Shown: piece by piece, positions 7,477 through 16,034 of the stretch
How the letters are laid out: each line of letters begins with the position of its first letter
How positions within the stretch are numbered: the stretch's first letter is position 1
Assembly: GCA_041484525.1 (NCBI GenBank)
Contig: JBGPHT010000085.1
Coordinates: forward strand, 1-32,626
Reading direction: 5' to 3'
Length of the DNA stretch: 32,626 bases
Source of the DNA: JBGPHT01 sp041484525
GTDB lineage: Bacteria > Acidobacteriota > Terriglobia > Bryobacterales > Bryobacteraceae
Notes under the pieces: model-generated
The model's input: only the letters and a program-made list of their open reading frames with translations
Told to the model about the DNA's origin: nothing
The model's database searches: none
Translations under genes and position numbers: made by a program

Positions 7477-9138
7477 TTGGGCGCAGAAGGCAGAAGAATC
7501 GTTCTGGCGGCGAGCGACTCTGAATCCACTGAGTATCTGCGCAGCAATTGGCGACAGATGCTGCTGGCCGCCCTTCCCGCCAGATACGCCCACTACATTG
7601 GGCCGGATTGGTCTGTCAAGAATGACATCGGACTGGACGGGCAGGCGCGATACGTTCCGCAAGGCCTGAGAATCGTCGAATCGCTCTTGCTCCAGCGCTT
7701 CTCCCCGGAAGATATCGCGGTATGTTACACGGATCAACTGGATAGGTTCGTGGGCGAGAATACGCGGGTGATCGGAGTTCACGCGCATAACCCTCTCGGC
7801 GCCACCTTCACCAGCGATTCCTACTCATACTTTTACGGAAAAGACGCGGAACCGATTAACGCTTTTGAGTTTCGCCGTATGATTCTCCACCCTGCGATTA
7901 AACGTCATAAGGCGCATTTGAGAGTAATTGTGGGTGGGCCTGGCGCATGGCAGATCGACAGCAAGCATTTACAGGATGAGTGGGGAGTCGATTGCCTGCT
8001 CGACGGCGAAGCGGAAGACGTCGCCCTTCCGCTCTTCGAGGCGGCGATGCGCGGCGAGGCGCTCCCTCGCCTCGTAAAGGGGCATAGCCCGAACCTCGCT
8101 AATATCCCGCGTACCCACCATCGCGCCACCTTCGGTGGAGTTGAAATCACCCGCGGCTGCGGACGCGGATGCCAGTTCTGCTCGGTGGCTCTGCGCGCCG
8201 GAAACAGCATTCCCCTCGATCAGATCCTGCACAACGTGCGGGTCCAGGCAGCCGAGGGCGGCGATACGGTCATGCTGACGACCGAGGACCTGTTTCTCTA
8301 CGAACAGGGACGCCGCTTCCAGACAAACATACCGGCATTGAAGCGGCTGTTTGAGTCAGTAGCCGCGGTAGACGGAATCAGGCACCTCATTATGAGCCAC
8401 GCGACCATCGCCCCCGTCGTGAGAGATCCCCATGTGATCGAGGCGCTCACCCCGCTTGCGGTCGGCATGAGTGTGCACCAACACGAGGATTCCACGCACC
8501 CGGACAAGCGGTATGCGTCGATGATCGTGGGCATAGAGACCGGATCGCCGCGTCTGTTCAAAGAGAGAATGAAAGGGAAGGGGTACCCTTTTCGTCCCGA
8601 GCAATGGCCCGACGTCGTGCTCAAGGGAATGGAAACGCTGAACAAGCACAACTGGTTCCCGCTCTGCACGTTCATCATCGGCATGCCCGGCGAGACTCGC
8701 GAGGATACCAGGCAGTCCCTCGATCTGCTCTTCGCTCTCAAAGACGCAAAGTGGTGCGTAGTTCCCGCGCTGTTCGTTCCCATGGAAGATACAAAACTCG
8801 CGGGAGGCGAAAAGGCCAAACTGTCACATTTTACCGACCTTCAATGGGAGTTCTTCTTCACCTGCTGGCGATACAACCTGGACTTCTTCCGACGGACGCG
8901 AGGGGTGCAGTGGAAGTACAACGCCGGGGTGCCGTTATACTATTACTTGCTGGGGCGCAGGCTTTTTGGAGACGTCATCAAGTATCCCTTGTTCCGGCTG
9001 GGGCACTTTCCGGAATGGTATCTTCGCCGCAAACTTTACCTGGATTTCAGCGGGAAATCGCTACCGAAGTTACACACACCGGAAAACGTGGCCGTTCCTG
9101 AGGAGCCCGATCATCTCAGCCTGCCCGTCCTTCCCTGA
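7477..9138 (+). CDS. Radical SAM protein with B12-binding-like N-terminal region
   Basis: A 553-residue protein. The N-terminal part (about 70-215) has the alternating strands of a cobalamin-binding-like fold, with VIGVHAHNPLG (99-108), IVGGPGAWQ and the DGEAED block often seen before the radical SAM core. The core begins at EITRGCGRGCQFC, where Cys228, Cys232 and Cys235 form the CX3CX2C motif for the 4Fe-4S cluster that cleaves S-adenosylmethionine. Further core strands include GIETGSPR and PLCTFIIGMPGETRED. The C-terminal 130 residues are aromatic-rich. This class includes methyltransferases and ring-forming enzymes on lipids or natural products; the substrate cannot be told. Its last 28 bases overlap the convergent kinase gene. 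It lies right after an IS remnant. Confidence 0.88.
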   Translation: MGAEGRRIVLAASDSESTEYLRSNWRQMLLAALPARYAHYIGPDWSVKNDIGLDGQARYVPQGLRIVESLLLQRFSPEDIAVCYTDQLDRFVGENTRVIGVHAHNPLGATFTSDSYSYFYGKDAEPINAFEFRRMILHPAIKRHKAHLRVIVGGPGAWQIDSKHLQDEWGVDCLLDGEAEDVALPLFEAAMRGEALPRLVKGHSPNLANIPRTHHRATFGGVEITRGCGRGCQFCSVALRAGNSIPLDQILHNVRVQAAEGGDTVMLTTEDLFLYEQGRRFQTNIPALKRLFESVAAVDGIRHLIMSHATIAPVVRDPHVIEALTPLAVGMSVHQHEDSTHPDKRYASMIVGIETGSPRLFKERMKGKGYPFRPEQWPDVVLKGMETLNKHNWFPLCTFIIGMPGETREDTRQSLDLLFALKDAKWCVVPALFVPMEDTKLAGGEKAKLSHFTDLQWEFFFTCWRYNLDFFRRTRGVQWKYNAGVPLYYYLLGRRLFGDVIKYPLFRLGHFPEWYLRRKLYLDFSGKSLPKLHTPENVAVPEEPDHLSLPVLP

Positions 9139-12100
9139 TCGTAGACCGGAATCAGCATCCGCGTCATACGGTCGGGGTTCACGATCTTCTGGCCGGTCAT
9201 CCATGTGTCAGCTTGAGCGGCCAGCGCTGTTCCCTGTTCGCCTCCGATCATTTCTCCCAGGCGCCGCCGGACAGCCGCCGCATAAAGGGCCATGTCGGCC
9301 GCTTCCAGTTCTGGTATCGCCCGGGCGAGCCATGCGGCGGCGGCCTCGCCTTCACCCCGCAAGGACGCAACTCCTGCGCGAATCAGCTTCGCCAATGGAT
9401 CGGACCAGGGCATCTCCTCGCGCTCGATCTGTTTGGCGTCGCGTTCAGCCGCGCTCACGAACTCCCTGACTCTTGCCCCTCCCGCGGCCGCGCACCCGAG
9501 GACGCAGCGGGCATGAAGGTACGCGCACTCCAGGCGCGCTAACTGAATGCGCAGAATGAGAGAACGGCTAAGCGCCTTGCGGTTGTCGGCCAGACGCCTT
9601 TCTCCTGCAGCCGGCTCACCGGCATAAAGGTCCAGTTCGACCTGAACGCACACGCCCACGTAATGAGCCGTCTGGAATCCCGTTTGCGGCCATTGCTCTA
9701 ACGCCCTGCGCGCCTCCTCTCGGGCGAACTCGATATTGTCGGCAATCAGCGGCGGAATGTATGAGTTGCGCACGCCGAGCATCGTAGCGGCGTAGAGATC
9801 GCCGCGCTCATTTGCATCTCGGACGAGAGCCGGCAGCCGGGTGTTTAAGACGTTTAACTCGCCGAGCCACACATGCGCGCGGAGCAGGAAATTGCGCGGG
9901 TTGTTCAAGTCATTGGTAGCGCCGGTGCATTGCTCGGAGAGAATCTTCTCCGCCTCCCGCAAGAGATCTACGGCTTGCCGCCATTCGCCGTTCAGGTAGG
10001 CGGCCAAACCGAAACTCACCACCATCTGGCCGCGCGTCAGAGGAGAACCCAGGCGCTCGACAAGTTCTCTGGTTCGCTGCTTCAGCTCTTCGACGCGGAC
10101 GCGCTGCCGGCCTCCCAGGTTAGCGGCGAAGCCCACTTCAAAGGAGAAAGCGCTCGCGACCCGGTGGGGTTCGCCGGCACGCAGCGCCAGAATCAAATGG
10201 CGCGCCTGAAAATCTGCGCCGCGAAGATGGTCGACGATTCCGAGTCCCAGCGCTGCCGAGCGGCAGGTGTCGATTCGCAAAAGATCCTGAGCGGGGATCT
10301 GCGCAGCATCGCGTTCCCGAAATCCCAGGCCTCGCAGTCGAAGATAAAGGCGGCGGAAAATCAGAGAAAGGAGCGCTCTCCTGGGAGTCTCCGGCAGTTT
10401 CATATTCAATGAGGCGAGCACCACACGGAGTACCCCGATGCCTTCATCAATGTGGCCAGCGCGTAGCAACTGTTCGAAGGAGCGCCTTTGCAGTTCCACC
10501 CGTTGCGAGGGCGCGCAGGACTTCGCGGCCTGAAGATAGGCCGAAGCCGCCTGGTCGCCGCGGCCGGCATTCGAAAAGCTGTCGCCCAGTTTGACGAGCA
10601 GCTCGTTTTCGCCAGGAGCGTGCAGGTCTAGTGCGCTCCTGTAAAGGCGCGCGGCCCGATCGAACGCCAGCGCCTCAGTTGCTTGGTCGGCTGCCACCAC
10701 GGCGTAGGCCGCGGCGCGAGTCTCATTGCCGGCGTGCAAGTGATGCACGAATAACGTTTCGGGGTCCGCGGAATTCAGGGACTCGTAGGCGGAAGCCAGA
10801 GCCGCGTGGCGCGAGCGGAGTAACCCGGCCGGTATCCCGGCAAGAACGCTATCGGCAATGCGCCCATGGTACAGCTCGATCTGTTCGGCATCGGGCACGG
10901 CGCGCGTGCGCACGAAGTGTTCATAGTGAAGCGAATCCAGAGCGACAGCGTAGTCGCCAACCCCGCTTGCTTGTACCAGGACCCCACGATCGACGGGACG
11001 CCCCGCGACCGCGATCAGTTGCGCCAGCACCGTGGCGGCAGGACTTAGCTGTTCCAGGCGCGCTCGGATCACCTCTTCGAGCGTGCTTTCATGCGCGGTC
11101 CACGCGGCATCCCCCTGGCGTACGCGTTGGGTCTCGCGGAAGCGAGCAAGCTGGTGCACGAAGAAGGGGTTTCCCGCGGCTTCCCGGGCGATTGTCTCCG
11201 CCTCACTTGGGGGGTCTTCCGTGCGCGCGCTCAGCGCCGCGGCCAGCATTCTGGTCTCGTCCGGCGGGAGCTCGGATACAAGCAGGAAGCGCACGTCCTG
11301 ACCGGGCGATCTGCGTCTCGACTCGAGAAGGGTCCTCAGCGGAGGGCTGGTTTCTGCTTCTTCGGTCCGATAGGCGGCGATTAGCAGGAGGTTCGGGGAA
11401 TCCGGTGGGCGCATGATTTCTTCGATCAGCGCCACGCTGTCCAGATCGCTCCACTGGAGATCGTCGATGAACAGCACCAGCGGATTTCTAGCTGAAATCC
11501 GCGCTATTAACTCGCGAACAGCGCTGAAAGCCCGTCGGCGCAATTCAACGGAATCCGGAATATCGGCGACACGGCGGCGCGTCCGCGCGATCGCCGGGGC
11601 TCTCCGCAGCACCGGAAACAGCCGGACCAATGCGGGCACATCGCGCGGGAGCAGGGCATCCAGCACCTCCTCCGGCAGGTCCTCGATGTACCGGCTCATC
11701 GCATCCATCAAGCTGTCGAGGCCCTTATAGGGGACGGACTCCTGTTCATAGCACCGGCCCGCTAGTACTACCGTGTCGGAACCGGAACGCCTTAAATCGT
11801 CCAGAAACTGGCCAATCAGCGCGGTCTTGCCCATTCCGGAGCTGCCATGCACGAATAAGGTAACGGGTGCTCCGGGCTTCGAATCCCGGCACGCATCCTT
11901 CAAAAAGGCAAGGTGCCCTTCCCGGCCGACGAAAACCGGCCGGCGAGCAGATCTGGCTTGCGGTCGTTCCGGCTGTACGGGTGCGTGCTCTTCGAGCATA
12001 CAAAGCACCTGTTCCCCGGTAGGCCTCGTTTTGGGGTCGCGACGGAGCAGGGAAGCACAGAGCGAGCTGAGGTCCAGCGGAATCCCGGGCGCGATTTCGG

Positions 12101-12908
12101 CAGGTGGCTGCGGATCTAGTCCCTGCTTGGCAATCAGGATCTCACGGGCTCGCCCGCTGAATGGTAGTCGGCCAGTCAGCGATTCATAAAGCATCGTGCC
12201 CACCGAGTACCAATCGCTCGCTTCCGACAAATCCCCTCGGCTGGCCTGCTCGGGCGACATGTACGCGGGGGTTCCCACGATCGCCGTGCTCTGCGCCGGC
12301 TCATCGGAGGAAAGCTCTTTTACCATGCCAAAATCGAGGAGCACAACGCGGCCATTCGGACTCACCAGCACGTTGGAGTGCTTAATGTCGCGATGAAGTT
12401 TTCCATTAGCGTGCAGCGCGTTGAGCCCTTCGGCAAGCTGCCGAAGACTCGAGCGGAGATGGGCGACATCGAGGGCTCCCGCCAAAAACGGTGTCGAAGC
12501 CTCGGCAGGAGTTTCGGGCGCTCCTGGAACGATAACCTGCGTGATTTCGTTATCGGAGCTGACAGAGCCGCTTTGCCGCCTGACATAACTCAGAAAATCG
12601 ACCCCGTCCAGCAACTCCATCGTGAAGAACCATCGCTCACCATCCGACAGCAGTTCGTGTAGCTTGATCAGGTTCCGATGCTGAATCCCGGCCAGGCTTC
12701 GAAATTCCAGCTTGAACCTATAGAGGGAATCGGGCTCGATGTGTAGGAGCGTCTTAAGCGCAACCCAACCGCCGCGCTTGACATCATACGCCCGGTAAAC
12801 GACGCCGAAACCGCCCTCCCCAAGGCGCCGGTCGATCTGGAAACGATCCGTACCCGCGAACTCCGCGAGGCCCCTACGCGAGCCGCCCCTGCCAGCAAAT
12901 GTGCTCAT
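9111..12908 (-). CDS. Ser/Thr protein kinase fused to AAA ATPase and helical repeat region
   Basis: About 1265 residues from ATG 12908 (a TTG three codons upstream at 12917 is an alternative; neither has a clear ribosome site). The numbering here is from the TTG. The Hanks-type kinase domain spans about 26-310: glycine loop LGEGGFGVVYRA, Lys55 in VALK, HRD loop at 175-177 (LHRDIKHSN), DFG at 195-197 and TPAYMSPEQ in the activation segment, so it looks catalytically complete. An AAA/STAND-type ATPase follows with Walker A GSSGMGKT (358-365) and Walker B LVLFIDDLQWSD. The remaining ~650 residues are helical and TPR-like. I see no transmembrane helix and no C-terminal DNA-binding domain, unlike many related regulators. 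It is divergent from the TonB receptor gene with about 84 bases between, which suggests co-regulation. It overlaps the radical SAM gene by 28 bases. Confidence 0.93.
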   Translation of the reverse strand: MSTFAGRGGSRRGLAEFAGTDRFQIDRRLGEGGFGVVYRAYDVKRGGWVALKTLLHIEPDSLYRFKLEFRSLAGIQHRNLIKLHELLSDGERWFFTMELLDGVDFLSYVRRQSGSVSSDNEITQVIVPGAPETPAEASTPFLAGALDVAHLRSSLRQLAEGLNALHANGKLHRDIKHSNVLVSPNGRVVLLDFGMVKELSSDEPAQSTAIVGTPAYMSPEQASRGDLSEASDWYSVGTMLYESLTGRLPFSGRAREILIAKQGLDPQPPAEIAPGIPLDLSSLCASLLRRDPKTRPTGEQVLCMLEEHAPVQPERPQARSARRPVFVGREGHLAFLKDACRDSKPGAPVTLFVHGSSGMGKTALIGQFLDDLRRSGSDTVVLAGRCYEQESVPYKGLDSLMDAMSRYIEDLPEEVLDALLPRDVPALVRLFPVLRRAPAIARTRRRVADIPDSVELRRRAFSAVRELIARISARNPLVLFIDDLQWSDLDSVALIEEIMRPPDSPNLLLIAAYRTEEAETSPPLRTLLESRRRSPGQDVRFLLVSELPPDETRMLAAALSARTEDPPSEAETIAREAAGNPFFVHQLARFRETQRVRQGDAAWTAHESTLEEVIRARLEQLSPAATVLAQLIAVAGRPVDRGVLVQASGVGDYAVALDSLHYEHFVRTRAVPDAEQIELYHGRIADSVLAGIPAGLLRSRHAALASAYESLNSADPETLFVHHLHAGNETRAAAYAVVAADQATEALAFDRAARLYRSALDLHAPGENELLVKLGDSFSNAGRGDQAASAYLQAAKSCAPSQRVELQRRSFEQLLRAGHIDEGIGVLRVVLASLNMKLPETPRRALLSLIFRRLYLRLRGLGFRERDAAQIPAQDLLRIDTCRSAALGLGIVDHLRGADFQARHLILALRAGEPHRVASAFSFEVGFAANLGGRQRVRVEELKQRTRELVERLGSPLTRGQMVVSFGLAAYLNGEWRQAVDLLREAEKILSEQCTGATNDLNNPRNFLLRAHVWLGELNVLNTRLPALVRDANERGDLYAATMLGVRNSYIPPLIADNIEFAREEARRALEQWPQTGFQTAHYVGVCVQVELDLYAGEPAAGERRLADNRKALSRSLILRIQLARLECAYLHARCVLGCAAAGGARVREFVSAAERDAKQIEREEMPWSDPLAKLIRAGVASLRGEGEAAAAWLARAIPELEAADMALYAAAVRRRLGEMIGGEQGTALAAQADTWMTGQKIVNPDRMTRMLIPVYDQGRTGRLR

Positions 12909-12992
12909 CACAGCCAACCCGCTTTACGGTACCCTGTTAAAAAGGCACTTGTTCACACACTCTTACCCCCTAGAATATACTAGGAGCGTTCT
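12909..12992. promoter_or_regulatory. Divergent promoter region between kinase and TonB receptor genes
   Basis: These 84 bases must hold the start signals for both genes. On the plus strand, AGGAG at 12982-12986 is the ribosome site of the receptor gene. TTGTTC (12949-12954) and TAGAAT (12971-12976) are spaced 16 bases and could be a -35/-10 pair, although this would leave only a very short leader. The region is clearly more AT-rich than its surroundings. The element assignment is weak. Confidence 0.35.
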
Positions 12993-15900
12993 ATGCGCGC
13001 TTTGGTCATGGCCCTCACGTTCATTCTGCTCGTTAATGGAGTGTGCCTTTTCGGCCAGTCGGACGTTGTCAACGCAGAACTGCGTGGAGCAATTCTGGAC
13101 CCCGGAAACTTACTGGTCCCCGGTGCGGCTGTTTCGGTTACTAATATCGGCAATGGACTCAAGCGTCAAACCATCTCCGGAGATGAGGGCGCGTACCGGT
13201 TCCTTCTTTTGCCTCCCGGGAAGTACAACCTGGAGATCCAAAAGGATGGATTCCGTACGCACCTGCTCACCGGCATTGCGGTCACCATCGGGCAGATCGC
13301 CTCGGTCGATGTGCGGCTCGAGCTTGGCGTGCGGAATCAGGTGGTCGAAGTGACAGGCGCGCCGGGCTTGATTGAGGTGGAACGCGCGCATCAGGCAAAC
13401 ACTTTGGATCAGCCAGCCATTCAGACGCTCCCGATCGATCGGAGAGATTATCTGACGTTCGCGTTGCTCGCACCCGGAGTCCTGGATGCCACAGCTCTCG
13501 CGGACAATTCCGATTTCAGGGCATTGCAGACGCCTACGAGCGGATTGTCGTTTTATGGGTCGAACGGGAGAGGAAACTCAGTTACGGTCGATGGCGGCGA
13601 GGCGAACGGCGATGCGGGCAATGTGCGCCCAACGCTGAGTCAGGAGGCGGTACAGGAGTTCCAGATCAATCGCAGTAATTACTCGGCGGAGTTCGGTATG
13701 GCGAGCGGGGGCGTAATCAATATCGTCTCGAAATCGGGCACGAATGCCGTAGCTGGCTCCCTGTTCGGCTTTTTCCGTAACGAAGCGCTGGACGCCGGCG
13801 ACCCTTTCGCAAACGTCCTTCGCAACGGAAACGTAACAAGGGTGAAACCCCCATCGAGACGCCAGCAGTTCGGCGGCGTCTTAGGACTGCCTCTGATCAA
13901 GGACAGGACGTTCCTGTTCTCGAGTTTTGAAGGCCTTCGCCGCAACGAATCTTCAGTTGTCGCCGGTCCGACGGACCCGAAAATCTTTCAGCCCACGCCG
14001 GCGCAGATCGCTATCCTCTCCGGTTTGCCTGCACAGGCCGCTGGTCCGTTGCGGGGCGCCCTAACCAGCCCCCAGACGACGGTTGATTTGTTCAACATCA
14101 ATAGCGGCGTTTTCCCCTTCACGACCCGCGACTGGAAGTTTTCCCACAGGTTGGATCACCGGATATCCGGAGCGGACCAGCTATTCTTTCGCTACCTCTA
14201 TGACGACCTCGATGAGAGCAATGCTAGCGTGCGCGCCCTCGTTGGCGCATCGCGCGGCACAAACGTGCGGTCACTCAATTCCAATTTGAGCGCAGGATGG
14301 ACCCATTTCTTCAGCGGACGAACGATGAATGAGGCTCGGGCGCAATGGAACTACGGCACCTTCCTCGTCAGTTCGATCGAGAAGTTCGGCCCTGAGATTA
14401 ATATTCTCGGCTACGGTTTCTTCAATCGTGACTATTCGCTGCCAAGTAACAGCATCGCGCGCCGGTATGAATTTAAGGACAACTTCAGCTTCGCACGCGG
14501 TAATCACACAGCCAAGGCCGGCGCACAGTTGGTTCTTCGCGGGTTGCATACGGAGTCCCACACGTTTTTCGCGGGGCGATTTACGTTCGGTCCACTACCG
14601 GGAGCGCTGGTAAGCCCGGCGCTGGCCTCTACGTCCATCACCGGATTGCAGGCTTTTAATCTGGGGCTGGCGCAGACGTTTCAGCAGGGCTTCGGGGACG
14701 CCATCGTCGCCGCCACGCTGCCGTATTACGGCGCCTATGTCCAGGACAACTGGAAGGTGACACCTAATCTCACGCTGGACTTTGGTTTACGCTACGAACT
14801 CGACCGTCGCCTGCACCCGATTCCCGTCGATAAGAACAACTTCGCTCCACGCGTTGCGCTTGCCTGGGACCCCTTTGGGGACAAGAAAACCACGGTACGC
14901 GCCGGCTACGGGATTTACTATTCTCCGATCTACTTCCAGATCGATTATGTAGTCAATGCGTTGGGAGTGCAGAACGGCAGGCGGCCAATTGCGCAGGTGT
15001 TCAGCTCCATTCAGACGCCGGGACCCGCCGCTGCCAACAACATATTTACGACGTTGCTCCGGCAGGGCGTCATTGGAGTTCCCACTCCCATGCGGTCCAT
15101 TACGCAAGCCGACCTTGCCCAGTTCGGTATTGTCGCGACGCAGACCGGACCGATTCCGCCACTTAGCGTCCTGTTTGAAATCTCACCCGATTATGTGAAT
15201 CCCTACTCGCAGCAAGCGAGTTTCGGGATCGAACGCGCCGTTACAGGCAACCTCTCCGTTTCGGCGTCCTACATCTGGGTCCGTACGCTGAAGATCCCCC
15301 GCTCCCGTGACCGAAATCTTCTGCTCGCGCCGGAAGACCCCCAATTAGGGATCCGTGTCTGGTCAACACCCTACTTCGAAACTCCCGGTCTCGCGCAACT
15401 CAACGTGTACGAATCAACGGCGAATGCCTTTTATAACGGCTTGATTCTTGAATTACGGAAGCGGTTCAGCCGATCGTTCAGTGTGAACGCGAACTACACG
15501 TTCAGCAAGGCGATCGACGATGTCGTGGATTATAACAGCGACTTCCAGGCGAACGACCAGACCAATCTGCGGGCAGAGCGGGCCTTATCGTCTTTCGATC
15601 AGCGTCACAAAATAGTCCTTTTCGGCTACTTTACGGCTCCGGGCGATTTCAACATCGCGCCGATTTTTCGCGCGAACAGTCCACGGCCGTTTAACCTGCT
15701 CGCGGGGACCGATCTCAACCAGGACCGTCACTCGACGACGGATCGCCCGGTCTTCGCCGGCCGCAACACGGGCATCGGTCCGTCCTTCTGGACATTCGAC
15801 CTGCGCGTCAGCAAGCGTTTGCCGCTCGGCGAGTCGCGGACCCTGGAGCTCATCGCGGAAGGTTTCAATCTATTTAACCGGTTGAATTACGCCAGCATCA

Positions 15901-16034
15901 ACAACACCGTCGGCAACATGGCTGGGCCTTTCCGTGTGCATGGCCGGAGCGACGTGGCATCGAGCGAACCACTGGGCTTTACTTCCGCATTCGATGCGCG
16001 GCGCCTTCAGTTGGGGCTTCGGTTTCGATTTTGA
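12993..16034 (+). CDS. Oar-like TonB-dependent receptor with carboxypeptidase-regulatory domain
   Basis: A 1013-residue outer-membrane protein. Residues 1-22 are a signal peptide (ending CLFGQ). About 27-108 is an Ig-like carboxypeptidase-regulatory domain with GAYRFLLLPPGKYNLEI. A plug region follows at about 115-240 (TLPIDRRDYLTFALLAPGV, then GVINIVSKSGTN), then a large beta-barrel with many aromatic-flanked strands, ending in LQLGLRFRF with the terminal Phe expected for outer-membrane insertion. Acidobacteria carry many such receptors, usually taken to import oligosaccharides or other large ligands, and length is normal for the group. The ATG has an AGGAG ribosome site. The 3' end overlaps the convergent radical SAM gene by 56 bases. 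Ligand unknown; the flanking kinase and radical SAM genes give the only hint. Confidence 0.93.
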   Translation: MRALVMALTFILLVNGVCLFGQSDVVNAELRGAILDPGNLLVPGAAVSVTNIGNGLKRQTISGDEGAYRFLLLPPGKYNLEIQKDGFRTHLLTGIAVTIGQIASVDVRLELGVRNQVVEVTGAPGLIEVERAHQANTLDQPAIQTLPIDRRDYLTFALLAPGVLDATALADNSDFRALQTPTSGLSFYGSNGRGNSVTVDGGEANGDAGNVRPTLSQEAVQEFQINRSNYSAEFGMASGGVINIVSKSGTNAVAGSLFGFFRNEALDAGDPFANVLRNGNVTRVKPPSRRQQFGGVLGLPLIKDRTFLFSSFEGLRRNESSVVAGPTDPKIFQPTPAQIAILSGLPAQAAGPLRGALTSPQTTVDLFNINSGVFPFTTRDWKFSHRLDHRISGADQLFFRYLYDDLDESNASVRALVGASRGTNVRSLNSNLSAGWTHFFSGRTMNEARAQWNYGTFLVSSIEKFGPEINILGYGFFNRDYSLPSNSIARRYEFKDNFSFARGNHTAKAGAQLVLRGLHTESHTFFAGRFTFGPLPGALVSPALASTSITGLQAFNLGLAQTFQQGFGDAIVAATLPYYGAYVQDNWKVTPNLTLDFGLRYELDRRLHPIPVDKNNFAPRVALAWDPFGDKKTTVRAGYGIYYSPIYFQIDYVVNALGVQNGRRPIAQVFSSIQTPGPAAANNIFTTLLRQGVIGVPTPMRSITQADLAQFGIVATQTGPIPPLSVLFEISPDYVNPYSQQASFGIERAVTGNLSVSASYIWVRTLKIPRSRDRNLLLAPEDPQLGIRVWSTPYFETPGLAQLNVYESTANAFYNGLILELRKRFSRSFSVNANYTFSKAIDDVVDYNSDFQANDQTNLRAERALSSFDQRHKIVLFGYFTAPGDFNIAPIFRANSPRPFNLLAGTDLNQDRHSTTDRPVFAGRNTGIGPSFWTFDLRVSKRLPLGESRTLELIAEGFNLFNRLNYASINNTVGNMAGPFRVHGRSDVASSEPLGFTSAFDARRLQLGLRFRF

